Assembly: GCA_028533045.1 (NCBI GenBank)
Contig: JAQQAP010000027.1
Span: 48,113 to 112,112, forward strand
Origin: Spirochaetales bacterium
GTDB lineage: Bacteria; Spirochaetota; Spirochaetia; DSM-2461
Direction of reading: 5' to 3'
Length of the DNA stretch: 64,000 nt
Position numbers and translations under genes: made by a program. The notes below the pieces were generated by a model, which saw nothing but the letters and a program-made list of their open reading frames with translations, was not told the DNA's origin and did no database searches. Shown here one piece after another: positions 32,550 through 40,673 of the stretch (the first letter of the stretch is position 1; each line of letters opens with the position of its first letter).

Positions 32550-33779
32550 TTACAGAAATTCTTTGGAGGGCACTTCATCGAGCAGGTCCATATTGTAGGC
32601 CGTAATTCGAGAAAGCAGGGCAATGCTAACCGTGTCCAGAAGGGCGGAGAAGCCGATGAGAACGGGAAGCATGGGGAGAAGTAGAATGTAACCTTTGTCC
32701 AGTCCCCGTCCGTAGGATCCGCAGAGTAGGGAAAGAAGGGCGTATATTCCCAGCCGGGGGGCATGGGAGAGGGCAAAGGAGTAGATGAAGGAGAAGAAGA
32801 ACACCCAGAGAATCTGGTAGGGAGTCAAGTCCAGCGAAGTGTAGGAGCGAATGATGAGGAGCATAGATGCCCCGCCTACCAGGGCCGTTCCGGAACGGGC
32901 AAAGAGGGTTAGAAGGGGGGTGGTTATACCGCCCACTTCCCGGGATATTCCCTCATTTTCTTTAAGATGGGCCGTAAGAATTCCATAGTTAAAAAAGATA
33001 TCGCCGCTCATAAGACCCGTAAGGAGGGGCGTCATAATGGAATAGACATGGTTAAGAGGATTACCCCGTCCTCCCACGAAGTAAAGTGTTATGGGGTAGA
33101 AGATAAAAAGCACCAGGGCCGAAGATATGGTGAGGATAATGATATGCTGACTATAGAAGGAGAAATCGCTCATTCCCTTGAGGGAGCGGATTGTCACAAA
33201 GCTGATAAAGAAGATAAGGAAGGCCTGAAGTTTTATTATGTACCAGTTGAGTCGATAGAAAATCCGGGAAAGGGAATCAAAAAGATTAAAAGTGGGCCCG
33301 GTTTGCTCCTTGTCAAAATGAAAAAAGATTCCCAGAAGAAGAGCTAGAACACAAAGGGGAAGAAGGAGGGAGGCATCTCCCGTAAAAACCTGAAAAAGGT
33401 TGGGGGAGACAATTCTATTTACCGTTTCGGAGAAGCCCGGATTGCTGTAATCCAGGTCTTCCTGAATGGTAATGGGGATTCGGTCTGAGGGGAGAACCAG
33501 AGCCACTGCCATTCCTACGGCCAGCATAACCGCTGTGGTAATCAGCATAGCCAAAATAGCCCGAATGAAGAGGGTGCGGAACTTGCCCAGTCGTTTAAGC
33601 TGGCATACGGCAATGGGAAGGGAGAAGAAAACAAGGGGGAAGAGGACGTAGCGGCCCACATTAATGGAAAGCCCACCCAGGAAAGTGAGCGCCTCTTCCA
33701 ATGCTTCTATGGGAGGAAGGAAAAATCCCGTTCCGATTCCCAGGGCGACGGCTATTAAGTATTTCATCCACAGTTTCAT
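32550..33779 (-). CDS. Dicarboxylate/amino acid:cation symporter (DAACS family)
   Basis: A 409-residue secondary transporter of the glutamate/C4-dicarboxylate family. There are eight helices and two re-entrant hairpins; recognisable are the Ser-rich hairpin (LFARSGTALVGGASMLLIIRSY) and the N-terminal GLSINVGRYVLFPLVFFSLPIAVCQL. The usual NMDGT motif is not evident, and the sequence is divergent, so the substrate is uncertain. GGAAGGGG precedes the ATG. It is followed 12 bp later by the FecR-domain lipoprotein gene, probably in one transcript. Confidence 0.85.
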   Translation of the reverse strand: MKLWMKYLIAVALGIGTGFFLPPIEALEEALTFLGGLSINVGRYVLFPLVFFSLPIAVCQLKRLGKFRTLFIRAILAMLITTAVMLAVGMAVALVLPSDRIPITIQEDLDYSNPGFSETVNRIVSPNLFQVFTGDASLLLPLCVLALLLGIFFHFDKEQTGPTFNLFDSLSRIFYRLNWYIIKLQAFLIFFISFVTIRSLKGMSDFSFYSQHIIILTISSALVLFIFYPITLYFVGGRGNPLNHVYSIMTPLLTGLMSGDIFFNYGILTAHLKENEGISREVGGITTPLLTLFARSGTALVGGASMLLIIRSYTSLDLTPYQILWVFFFSFIYSFALSHAPRLGIYALLSLLCGSYGRGLDKGYILLLPMLPVLIGFSALLDTVSIALLSRITAYNMDLLDEVPSKEFL

Positions 33780-33804
33780 ATATTACCCCTTCCGGTTTGA
33801 CCAA

Positions 33805-34467
33805 TCAGTTTCGTTTTTCCAAAGGCAGCGGCAAAAAAAGGTTCCTCTTTTCGCTTATTTTGAGCCACTCCCCCCGGGCCTTTTCCGGAAGGTCTGAGGC
33901 ATATTCCAGGATCGATTCGGCGCAGCTTTCCGCATTGGCGGTGGAGGAAATAAATCCTGCCGTTTGGAGTCTCTCCAACCGCTCACGCATAATGCCGTCG
34001 GCCAGTTCCCGGAAAAATTCTCCCATGCCCCTGTCCATTCCGCTTTCACTTTTGGAGTGATGGGGGCGGATAAAAAAGAGGGAGGAAGAGTTCTTTTTCT
34101 TTAAGGTATTAATGAGCTGATTGGTGAGGTAGAGGAAGCCTTTAATCTCCCGGTCTACCGTATCGTCCAGGTCTGCCAGGGAGAGGTCTGTAAAGGGGGC
34201 CGTTTCCCTGTTGCTGTTGTCTATTATGTACGCCCTGTCCGGGATGCCCCACAATCTGACGGTTTCCTGAATAACCGTTTTGGCAGAAAAAAGGGACGAC
34301 CTATTCCAGGGGACAACAAGCAGGTTCTCCCGGGATGATTCTCCCGAACCGGACTCTTTGCTGCTGTTTACAGGAGCGGCCACGCGGTTCCCCCGGGCCA
34401 ACTCTTTCTCTACTATTTTTCTGCCGAGCAGGGTTTCACTCCCTGCAATCAACACCACCTCGCTCAT
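33805..34467 (-). CDS. Degenerate short-chain dehydrogenase/reductase-like protein
   Basis: A 220-residue protein with an SDR-like start (VVLIAGSETLLGRKIVEKELARGNRVAAPV) and a central DNSNRETAPFTDLSLADLDDTVDREIKGFLYLTNQLINTLKKKNSSSLFFI stretch that follows the SDR N-A-G/helix pattern. The glycine motif is altered and the catalytic Tyr-x-x-x-Lys is not visible, so it may bind a nucleotide without oxidoreductase activity. A TATGCT hexamer seven bases before the ATG is the only promoter-like signal. It precedes the symporter gene by 25 bp. Confidence 0.65.
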   Translation of the reverse strand: MSEVVLIAGSETLLGRKIVEKELARGNRVAAPVNSSKESGSGESSRENLLVVPWNRSSLFSAKTVIQETVRLWGIPDRAYIIDNSNRETAPFTDLSLADLDDTVDREIKGFLYLTNQLINTLKKKNSSSLFFIRPHHSKSESGMDRGMGEFFRELADGIMRERLERLQTAGFISSTANAESCAESILEYASDLPEKARGEWLKISEKRNLFLPLPLEKRN

Positions 34468-34474
34468 GGGTTAG

Positions 34475-34480
34475 AGCATA
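34475..34480 (-). promoter_or_regulatory. Possible -10 box before the SDR-like gene
   Basis: TATGCT on the minus strand ends seven bases before the ATG at 34467. No good -35 is seen. Confidence 0.3.
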
Positions 34481-34541
34481 GCACAGGAAGGGAGAAATAA
34501 ACAGCCCCTTGGCCGCATCTGGCACAGGGGGAGAGGGGGTA

Positions 34542-34943
34542 CTACTTTCGGCAGTCCCCACAGATTCCCCAGACGTAAACATGGCTTGATTCTCTCCGGA
34601 AGCCTTCCGGAAGAGTTCCCATATCTGCACTACTTAAGGGAAAGTCAAAAACCTTACCGCAGCGGCGGCATTTGCAGTGACCATGGTCGCTTGTATCTCC
34701 GTCAAAACGAACCTCATCCCCGTCGATTGTAAGGGCCAGGGCAAGTTGTTTTTCCGAGAATAGCTTTAAGGTATTGTAGAGGGTCGTTTTGGAAAGACTG
34801 GGCATTTCCGGGTGTAGGCTGGAGTAGATCATCTCCACGGTCGGGTGGTTTTTATGAGAACTGAGATACTGATAAACAGCTAATCTTTGTTGAGTAGCGC
34901 GAATCCCTTTCTCTTCAAGAATCTTTTTTGTTTCCACCATCAT
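34542..34943 (-). CDS. perR: Fur-family regulator of PerR type
   Basis: A 133-residue metalloregulator. The N-terminal winged helix (KILEEKGIRATQQRLAVYQYLSSHKNHPTVEMIYSSLHPEMPSLSKTTLYNTLKLFSEKQL) is followed by the dimer/metal domain with RFDGDTSDHGHCKCRRCGKVFDF. The peroxide-sensing ligands of PerR appear conserved: His in HKNHPT, Asp in RFDG, both His of DHGH and Asp in VFDF. Two CxxC pairs form the structural zinc site. It lies directly downstream of reverse rubrerythrin, whose promoter has a Per-type box. A strong Shine-Dalgarno is separated from the ATG by a perfect hairpin (see separate entry). Confidence 0.82.
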   Translation of the reverse strand: MMVETKKILEEKGIRATQQRLAVYQYLSSHKNHPTVEMIYSSLHPEMPSLSKTTLYNTLKLFSEKQLALALTIDGDEVRFDGDTSDHGHCKCRRCGKVFDFPLSSADMGTLPEGFRRESSHVYVWGICGDCRK

Positions 34944-34949
34944 AATTGC

Positions 34950-34984
34950 CGGGGGAATCGAATAGGATTCCCCCGATCCTCCTT
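34950..34984 (-). promoter_or_regulatory. Hairpin between Shine-Dalgarno and start codon of perR
   Basis: On the minus strand AAGGAGG (34984-34978) is followed by two bases, a perfect 10-bp stem (34975-34966 with 34959-34950, six-base loop), six bases and the ATG at 34943. Linear spacing is 34 nt, too far for initiation; with the stem folded the effective spacing is eight. No T-run follows, so it is a poor terminator. Confidence 0.6.
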
Positions 34985-34989
34985 ATATA

Positions 34990-35535
34990 TTAGGCAAAGT
35001 ATCGCTTAAGGAGTCCCAGAAAGGCAGAACCGTGGCGGGCTTCATCCTTACACATCTCATGTACTGTATCATGAATGGCATCGTAACCCAACTCCTTGGC
35101 TCTTTTAGCAATGTGAAGTTTTCCTTCCGTAGCGCCCCTTTCGGCTTCTACTCGAAGTTCCAGGTTCTTCTTGGTATCGGCATGGACCACTTCTCCCAGC
35201 AGCTCGGCAAATTTGGCAGCATGCTCTGCTTCCTCAAAGGCTATTCTTTTGTATGCTTCGGCTACTTCGGGGTATCCTTCTCTGTCGGCCTGTCTACTCA
35301 TGGCAAGGTACATTCCTACTTCGGTACATTCGCCCATGAAATTTTCTCTAAGTCCCTGTACGACTTCTTTGTCCAGTCCCTGAGCTACTCCTATTTTGTG
35401 AGCGTCAGCCCAGACAATACCGTCGATTCCCTGAGACTTATCGAATTTCTCTTTAGGAGCGTTACACTGAGGACACTTCTCCGGAGCTTCGGGACCTTCA
35501 TAGACATAACCGCAAACAGAACAAACCCATTTCAT
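34990..35535 (-). CDS. Reverse rubrerythrin (rubredoxin domain first)
   Basis: A 181-residue non-haem di-iron peroxidase. An N-terminal rubredoxin domain ([27 protein letters not shown]; two CxxC pairs) precedes a ferritin-like four-helix domain with di-iron Glu/His residues ([57 protein letters not shown]). This order is reversed from classical rubrerythrin and matches the revRbr proteins of Clostridium that reduce peroxide and oxygen with NADH-derived electrons. The ATG at 35535 has AAGGAG. It is probably co-transcribed with perR downstream, giving a feedback loop. Confidence 0.93.
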   Translation of the reverse strand: MKWVCSVCGYVYEGPEAPEKCPQCNAPKEKFDKSQGIDGIVWADAHKIGVAQGLDKEVVQGLRENFMGECTEVGMYLAMSRQADREGYPEVAEAYKRIAFEEAEHAAKFAELLGEVVHADTKKNLELRVEAERGATEGKLHIAKRAKELGYDAIHDTVHEMCKDEARHGSAFLGLLKRYFA

Positions 35536-35576
35536 AATTGTTTTCTCCTTAAAATTGAATACTTGATTTGTATAAA

Positions 35577-35591
35577 TTGTAATGATTACAA
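35577..35591. promoter_or_regulatory. PerR-type box at the rubrerythrin promoter
   Basis: TTGTAATGATTACAA is a perfect 7-1-7 dyad, differing from the Per box TTATAATNATTATAA by one symmetric change. It covers the predicted transcription start and abuts the -10 box. It also lies 90 bp upstream of the divergent thioredoxin-CcdA gene. Confidence 0.75.
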
Positions 35592-35619
35592 AGTTATAAC
35601 GATTGCAAATAATAGTCAA
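35591..35619 (-). promoter_or_regulatory. Sigma-70-type promoter of reverse rubrerythrin
   Basis: On the minus strand TTGACT (35619-35614), 17-bp spacer, TAACTT (35596-35591). The start is predicted near 35584, inside the PerR box, giving a 49-nt leader. Confidence 0.6.
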
Positions 35620-35667
35620 TAGTCTAAAAAACATGAAAATATAATGAAAAAATGATATTTGTCTTGC

Positions 35668-35673
35668 TATAAT
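35668..35673 (+). promoter_or_regulatory. -10 box before the thioredoxin-CcdA gene
   Basis: Consensus TATAAT ends eight bases before the ATG at 35682; the gap is a run of seven G and one T. The -35 (TGAAAA) is weak. The G-run might serve as a minimal ribosome-binding site. Confidence 0.5.
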
Positions 35674-35681
35674 GGGGGGGT

Positions 35682-37097
35682 ATGAAAAAATCTTTACTTA
35701 TTTTTTTTGTTTCTCTTTGTTGCGTTCTTTTTCTGGTGGGTGAGGATGTTCTTTTTAATCCTGAAAAAATCCTTTTATTGAAAGAAGATAGGTCAGATTT
35801 TTTCGGTCCTGGAGAATCGGTCAGTCTCGAAAATACCGGTTTTTCGGAAGTGACCCTTCATATCCTCTCTTCACGGCCCGAGCTCAAAGTCAGCCGGCCT
35901 CAGATCACATTGGCTCCCGGGGAGACGTCTTCTTTTGATGTGAGTTACGATGGCGAAATTCCTCCCGAAGGAGAAAGAATCTTTTCTTTAGTACTACTGG
36001 CGAAAGGAGGCACGGCTCCCAGCCGTTATATGATTTACTCTCCCCGTGACTATTCCGTAGCCCGGGAATCTAAGGAAGATGAGGATATTAGTCTCGTCTA
36101 TTACTACTCCCCTAATTGCAAGGATTGCCGGGATTTTCTGGATAGGGAGATCCCCCGTTTAGAGGAAAAAGTCGGCCTTTCTCTGGGGCTTGAAGGGGTT
36201 AATATCTATGAGGAAGAGGGGATGGAACGCCTGAAATCCCGCTTAGTCGAAGAGGGTGTACAAAGTGATGTCTTGCCCGTTTTGGATACGGGAGAGGTGC
36301 TTCTCATCGGAGATGAGATGATCCGGCAATCTCTCGAAGATGTTTTGACCGGTAAATATGTTGAGGCTGATTCTGCCCCGGGATCTGAAGGGCGGGCACC
36401 TCTCTGGATACTGGTGGCCGGTGCGGGGCTTCTGGACGGGATTAATCCCTGTGCCTTTAGTACGCTTATCTTCCTTCTCGCCTACCTGGGGTTACGAAAG
36501 CGGGACCGCCGGGAAATCCTTTTTGTGGGGATATTCTTTAGTCTGACCGTATTCCTTACTTATACCGCCGTGGGAGCGGGGGCCTTCCTCTTTCTCCGTC
36601 AGTCCATGAGTTATGTGTGGATTGGGCCGATTTTGCGTTGGGGCGGTGCGGGCGTTTTAACGGTTCTGGGTGCCCTGAGTTTGCGAGACTGGTACAGGGT
36701 AAGAACAGGCCGGGCCAGGGAGATGACTTTGCAGCTTTCGGATAAGGTAAAAAAGGCCGTTCATAAGTCTGTCCGGGAAGGTGTTCGTTCGACCGTTCCC
36801 CTTATGGGAGCCTGTGTGATGGGGTTTATGGTTACCGTTTATGAGTTGGGCTGTACGGGGCAGATCTACCTTCCCACCCTCTACTTGATGATTCGCCAGG
36901 GAGAGGGGAGGGGGCTTCTTCTACTCATCCTTTACAATCTGGCCTTTATCGTACCGTTGGTTCTTGTGTTTTTTCTGGCCTATCGAGGGATGACTTCGGA
37001 GAAATTAAGTCGATGGTTTCAGGACCGATTGGGGTTGGTTAAGATTGTCACGGCCCTCTTTTTCTGGATAGCCGCTCTTCTAATTATTTTCCTCTAA
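35682..37097 (+). CDS. Thioredoxin-like domain fused to CcdA/DsbD-type electron transporter
   Basis: A 471-residue exported membrane protein. Signal peptide (1-20); an Ig-like beta domain (about 25-110); a thioredoxin-like domain (about 130-235) with active site [11 protein letters not shown]; and a six-helix CcdA/DsbD domain (about 245-471) with the conserved cysteines in [10 protein letters not shown] and ELGCTGQIY. Such proteins pass electrons from cytosolic thioredoxin through the membrane to periplasmic thiols. The fusion order (periplasmic thioredoxin first) differs from DsbD, where the gamma domain is C-terminal. The 3' end overlaps a convergent CPGC lipoprotein gene, a possible redox partner, and the promoter region is shared with reverse rubrerythrin. 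Confidence 0.88.
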   Translation: MKKSLLIFFVSLCCVLFLVGEDVLFNPEKILLLKEDRSDFFGPGESVSLENTGFSEVTLHILSSRPELKVSRPQITLAPGETSSFDVSYDGEIPPEGERIFSLVLLAKGGTAPSRYMIYSPRDYSVARESKEDEDISLVYYYSPNCKDCRDFLDREIPRLEEKVGLSLGLEGVNIYEEEGMERLKSRLVEEGVQSDVLPVLDTGEVLLIGDEMIRQSLEDVLTGKYVEADSAPGSEGRAPLWILVAGAGLLDGINPCAFSTLIFLLAYLGLRKRDRREILFVGIFFSLTVFLTYTAVGAGAFLFLRQSMSYVWIGPILRWGGAGVLTVLGALSLRDWYRVRTGRAREMTLQLSDKVKKAVHKSVREGVRSTVPLMGACVMGFMVTVYELGCTGQIYLPTLYLMIRQGEGRGLLLLILYNLAFIVPLVLVFFLAYRGMTSEKLSRWFQDRLGLVKIVTALFFWIAALLIIFL

Positions 37098-37455
37098 CTT
37101 CGGCTACCCGTGTTTTCAGGGCCTCTTCAATATCGTCATAGCCTACATAATACTCCTCTCCTATGAAAAGGAGAGGAAGGGCATAGGAGATATCCGGGAG
37201 ATTTCGCTCTTCCATCATGGTCATGAGAAGTTCGGTCGATTCCGAATCGGCATAGGCCATATTCCAGCCCCTCCCTTCATACTCTCCCGAAGCGCTTAAT
37301 ACAATCACCAATCCGTTCAGGCTTTCCGCCCGGTCGTAGCTTTCACAGCCGGGGCAGGTCTCCATAAAGAAAAATCCCATGGGTTGGGCCGGAGCTTTCT
37401 CGCAGGCTGTAATGGTGAGGATAAGCAGGAGGATGGGAAGAAGCTTTCTTGTCAC
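37084..37455 (-). CDS. Small thioredoxin-like lipoprotein with CPGC motif
   Basis: A 123-residue lipoprotein: signal peptide with lipobox (ILTITAC) and then FFFMETCPGCESYDRAE, a thioredoxin/glutaredoxin-like CxxC after a beta strand, and a later YALPLLFIGEEYYVGYDDIEEAL segment with the cis-proline-type pattern. It likely exchanges disulfides in the periplasm. It is the last gene of the lolA-to-CPGC operon, overlaps the preceding gene by 4 bp, and its end overlaps the thioredoxin-CcdA gene on the other strand by 14 bp. Confidence 0.78.
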   Translation of the reverse strand: MTRKLLPILLLILTITACEKAPAQPMGFFFMETCPGCESYDRAESLNGLVIVLSASGEYEGRGWNMAYADSESTELLMTMMEERNLPDISYALPLLFIGEEYYVGYDDIEEALKTRVAEVRGK

Positions 37456-37754
37456 GACAATTTCCTTTTCTGGATGAGGAAGAGAAGAAATCCTATGCTC
37501 ATAAAGAGCAGGGGCAGAATAGTCAAAGTCACAGGAAGAAGGGGAAAATTGCCCGTGTAGCCCCAGTCGGGGTTGAGAACTTCCAGTTCAAAGAGAATGG
37601 AGTAGATTAGTTCCAGGTAGCGGACGAGGGTGCCCACAATGATGAAGAGCCAGGCGGCCTGCCTTGTTTTGGCCCAGGCCAGAATAGCCAGAAAGGCCAG
37701 GAGGAAGCCAAAAAAGAGCTTGAGCGAAATAAAAATCAGCGTTCCCGTTGCCAT
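37452..37754 (-). CDS. Small three-helix membrane protein
   Basis: A 100-residue protein with three hydrophobic segments (about 5-28, 33-55, 70-93) and a short basic tail. I do not recognise a family. It overlaps the CPGC lipoprotein gene by 4 bp (ATGA), so it may anchor or serve that redox protein. AGGAGA precedes the ATG. Confidence 0.75.
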   Translation of the reverse strand: MATGTLIFISLKLFFGFLLAFLAILAWAKTRQAAWLFIIVGTLVRYLELIYSILFELEVLNPDWGYTGNFPLLPVTLTILPLLFMSIGFLLFLIQKRKLS

Positions 37755-37765
37755 AAATCTTCTCC

Positions 37766-38491
37766 TTATTTTGAACTGAATAGCTTATCCAGAGCTTTAA
37801 GCTCGTAGGCCGAAAGCTCCACCGGTAGATAGAGGGGTAGTTCCGGGCGGGCGGGAATGAGAACTTTCTGTTCCAGAGCCGCCTGTACGATCTCTTGGTA
37901 GTCTCCCTTTCCTATATAGCTCAGGCAAGGGCCCTTTCTTTCCCAATCTTTGTATTTGTCGAAGCTTTCCCACAGGGAAAAGTCCTTACGCTCCTTAAAG
38001 AGAGTAAAGTCGTGGAAGTTACGAATAATTCCTTCCAGAAGTACTGGCGAGATGGTATCTCCCGGGGGAAGTTCTTCCGTAGAGAGAATTATGACCGTCT
38101 GATCCAGACCGGGAAGCATAGGTTTAACAATAAGCCGGTCTTCCCGGGGAATAAAGGGGATCCACAGGGAGAAAGTGTCGTAAGACGTTCCCAAAGCCGC
38201 CCGGGCCCGCTCTTCATTGGCAAAAATCGCTATAAAGGGGTGTTTGGGAAAGAGTTTTCCCAGTTGTTTCTCCAGGCGGGCCGAATAGATAGAGGGATAG
38301 GCCGCCCAGATTCCCTTTTCCAGACTATTCTTTAGAGGAAGCATAGTTTTCCCCGGTTTGTGTCCCATTAGGGCCCGTCCTCCGTCAAGGTAGAGGTCCA
38401 GGTAGCGGTTTCCCTTGTAATCGTATAGATGATAGTCCCGGCAGCGCTTTATAGGCGGCAGGCCGGAGGGTAGGTTATTGCCATTCGTCAT
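37766..38491 (-). CDS. Aminotransferase-like protein lacking the PLP lysine region
   Basis: A 241-residue protein whose start resembles class-III aminotransferases (GLPPIKRCRDYHLYDYKGNRYLDLYLDGGRALMGHKPGKTMLPLKNSLEKGIWAAYPSIYSARLEKQL). The remainder is too short for the fold: the GG-x-G glycine region and Schiff-base lysine segment cannot be found, and family members are about 400-450 residues. The frame is uninterrupted, so this is a maintained short form, not an obvious pseudogene. It overlaps the uvrD start by 17 bp and lies in the same operon. Function unknown. Confidence 0.65.
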   Translation of the reverse strand: MTNGNNLPSGLPPIKRCRDYHLYDYKGNRYLDLYLDGGRALMGHKPGKTMLPLKNSLEKGIWAAYPSIYSARLEKQLGKLFPKHPFIAIFANEERARAALGTSYDTFSLWIPFIPREDRLIVKPMLPGLDQTVIILSTEELPPGDTISPVLLEGIIRNFHDFTLFKERKDFSLWESFDKYKDWERKGPCLSYIGKGDYQEIVQAALEQKVLIPARPELPLYLPVELSAYELKALDKLFSSK

Positions 38492-40673
38492 GGGCCAGTT
38501 TCTCCAGTTTGTGGGAGCAGAATTCCGGCATCAGTACGGCGGTCTTGCCCGACTCGAACTGTACATTAATTACCAGATGTCCCCCGTTTTGTATTACATT
38601 AAATACCACGCCGTTTCCGTAATCGTCATGGTAAACCCGGGTTCCTACGGAATAGCCGCCCAGGACTTTGCCTCCCCCTTGGGGAATGTCCAGTTTTCCC
38701 GCTTCTGGGTAGGACACATCCTGGCTTTCGTTCCAGGGATCCTGTTCTTTAGAAGAAGAGGATCCTCCGAAATCATCGTAAGGGGCGGATTCGCTAATAT
38801 GTTCGGCGGGGAGTTCGTTCAGGAAGCGGGAGGGCCAGCTCTCTTCCAGCCGTCCGTATCGGGGGCGGAAGCGGCAGCTTGTCATGTAGAGCTCCTTCAT
38901 CGCCCGGGTAACGGCTACATAAAAGAGACGCCGCTCTTCCTCCGTATCCTCTTCGTTCTCATAAATATCGCCGCCCCCCCGGGGAAAGAGTCCTTCCTCC
39001 ATGCCGGTGATGATCACCCGTTCAAATTCGAGCCCCTTCGTGTTGTGCATGGTTATGAGAGTGACACCCTGTACATGTTCCGTCTCGTCGTGGGAGGGAG
39101 GATTGAGGCCCTGTTCTTCCATAAAGCGGACCAGTTCCTCCGTGGTGCCTCGATATTCGGAGGCGCTGTTAATAAGTTCGTGAATATTGTCTTCCCGGGT
39201 GGTCCCTTCCGCCCTGTCCCGGCCGCGGTAGTGTTCCATAAGGGAAAAGCGGTCCAGAAACTGGCGGATATAATAGGCCAGGGAGTCCTTTTCGTCGTCC
39301 CAGAGGGGGCGGGCGTAGGCGGCGGTGAATTCTTCCAGACTCTTCTTTGCCTTGCCCCGCTGATGGGGAAGGGAGAGCTTTATTGCTTCCAGAACATCGT
39401 CCGTATCATCCAGAAAAGGATCTATTTTGGAAATAGCCCCGGCCCCAACCCCGCGGGTCGGTTTGTTGATGATGCGCCGCATGGCCACTTCATCGGCATT
39501 GTTAAGAAGGAGACTCAGATAGGCCAGGCAGTCCTTAACCTCTTCCCGTTCATAGAAACTGAGGTTTCCCACAAGGCGGTAGGGGATATTGTTTTTTCTA
39601 AAGCAGTCTTCAAAGCTCTTTGACTGGGCGTTGGTACGGTAGAGAATGGCCGTTTCTTCGTAGCGTTTATCCTTAAGCAGGTCTGTTACGTAGGCCGTCT
39701 CTTCCCGCTGGTCGGAAAAATAGAGGACCCGGGGTTTCTCTCCGTCTCCCTTTTGGGTCCAGAGCGTCTTGCCCAGCCGTCCCTGATTGTTGTTTACCAC
39801 AGCCGAAGCGGCGGCCAGAATATGGCCGGTGGAACGATAGTTCTCCTCAAGGCGAATCACTTTTGTATCGGGGAAGCGCTTTTCAAAGCTGAGGATGTTC
39901 TCTACCCGGGCTCCCCTAAAGCGGTAAATAGACTGGTCGTCGTCGCCCACCACGCAGAGCCGGTTCTCCGGTCCTACCAACTGCTCCAGGAGCATATCCT
40001 GGGCCCGGTTGGTATCCTGATATTCGTCTACCAGGATAGCCCGGAAACGCTGCCGTATCCGCTTCCGAACTTCATCATGTTCTTTGAGAAGGCGTACGGG
40101 CAGGGATATGAGGTCGCCAAAGTCGGCATTGCCCACCCGGCGGAGTTTTTCTTCGTATTTGGCGTAGTATTCGGGAAATCGGGGATCGTTGGAGACCTCC
40201 TTGAGATTGTCCGAAGGGCTCAGGCATTCGTCCTTGGCCTTTGAAATGAGGGAGGCATATACCTTGAGTTCATTACGGGGCTGGTCGGGATAAATGGTGC
40301 GGAGAAGCTCTACGGCGTCCTTGTCGTCATAGATCACAAAACTCGGCTTGAGGCCCATCAGCTCCGCATTCAGCCTAAGCAGCCAGGCCCCAAAGGAGTG
40401 GAAGGTTTTAATCATGACCCGGGAAGAACCGGGGGCCATTTTCTCCACCCTCTCCTTCATCTCCGCTGCGGCTTTATTGGTAAAGGTCACCGCCAGAATA
40501 GAGGCGGGGTGAATCTGCTCGGCACCGATGAGGTAGGCAATGCGGGTGGTGATAACCCGGGTTTTGCCCGAACCGGCCCCGGCCAGAATTAACAGGGGGT
40601 CTTTCCCGTGGAGGACCGACTCCTTTTGCGGTTCATTTAGAAGATCCAGCTGTTTACTAAGGAGAGGATGCAT
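38475..40673 (-). CDS. uvrD: UvrD/PcrA-family DNA helicase
   Basis: A 732-residue superfamily 1A 3'-5' helicase for repair and replication restart. Motifs: Q motif LNEPQKESV, I (Walker A) ILAGAGSGKTRVITTR, II LVDEYQDTNRAQ, III VVGDDDQSIYRFRGA, IV VIRLEENYRST, V LITMHNTKGLEFERVIITG, VI EERRLFYVAVTRA. The C-terminal tail contains the GTRVYHDDYGNGVV segment typical of PcrA/UvrD that contacts RNA polymerase. It overlaps rimO by 1 bp and is in the lolA-rodZ-rimO operon. Confidence 0.96.
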   Translation of the reverse strand: MHPLLSKQLDLLNEPQKESVLHGKDPLLILAGAGSGKTRVITTRIAYLIGAEQIHPASILAVTFTNKAAAEMKERVEKMAPGSSRVMIKTFHSFGAWLLRLNAELMGLKPSFVIYDDKDAVELLRTIYPDQPRNELKVYASLISKAKDECLSPSDNLKEVSNDPRFPEYYAKYEEKLRRVGNADFGDLISLPVRLLKEHDEVRKRIRQRFRAILVDEYQDTNRAQDMLLEQLVGPENRLCVVGDDDQSIYRFRGARVENILSFEKRFPDTKVIRLEENYRSTGHILAAASAVVNNNQGRLGKTLWTQKGDGEKPRVLYFSDQREETAYVTDLLKDKRYEETAILYRTNAQSKSFEDCFRKNNIPYRLVGNLSFYEREEVKDCLAYLSLLLNNADEVAMRRIINKPTRGVGAGAISKIDPFLDDTDDVLEAIKLSLPHQRGKAKKSLEEFTAAYARPLWDDEKDSLAYYIRQFLDRFSLMEHYRGRDRAEGTTREDNIHELINSASEYRGTTEELVRFMEEQGLNPPSHDETEHVQGVTLITMHNTKGLEFERVIITGMEEGLFPRGGGDIYENEEDTEEERRLFYVAVTRAMKELYMTSCRFRPRYGRLEESWPSRFLNELPAEHISESAPYDDFGGSSSSKEQDPWNESQDVSYPEAGKLDIPQGGGKVLGGYSVGTRVYHDDYGNGVVFNVIQNGGHLVINVQFESGKTAVLMPEFCSHKLEKLAHDEWQ

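Noticed and set aside
34950..34975. The hairpin before perR as a simple terminator of the rubrerythrin gene
   Set aside because: No T-run follows the stem on the minus strand, and the only ribosome-binding site for perR lies upstream of it, so a pure terminator would leave perR without expression signals.
37766..38491. Frameshifted pseudogene of a full aminotransferase
   Set aside because: No remaining aminotransferase sequence was seen in other frames up- or downstream, and the frame is intact with tight operon overlaps, so I kept it as a short protein.
38478..39623. 381-codon open frame antisense to uvrD
   Set aside because: The uvrD motifs on the minus strand are unambiguous; the antisense product is low-complexity with no known motif.
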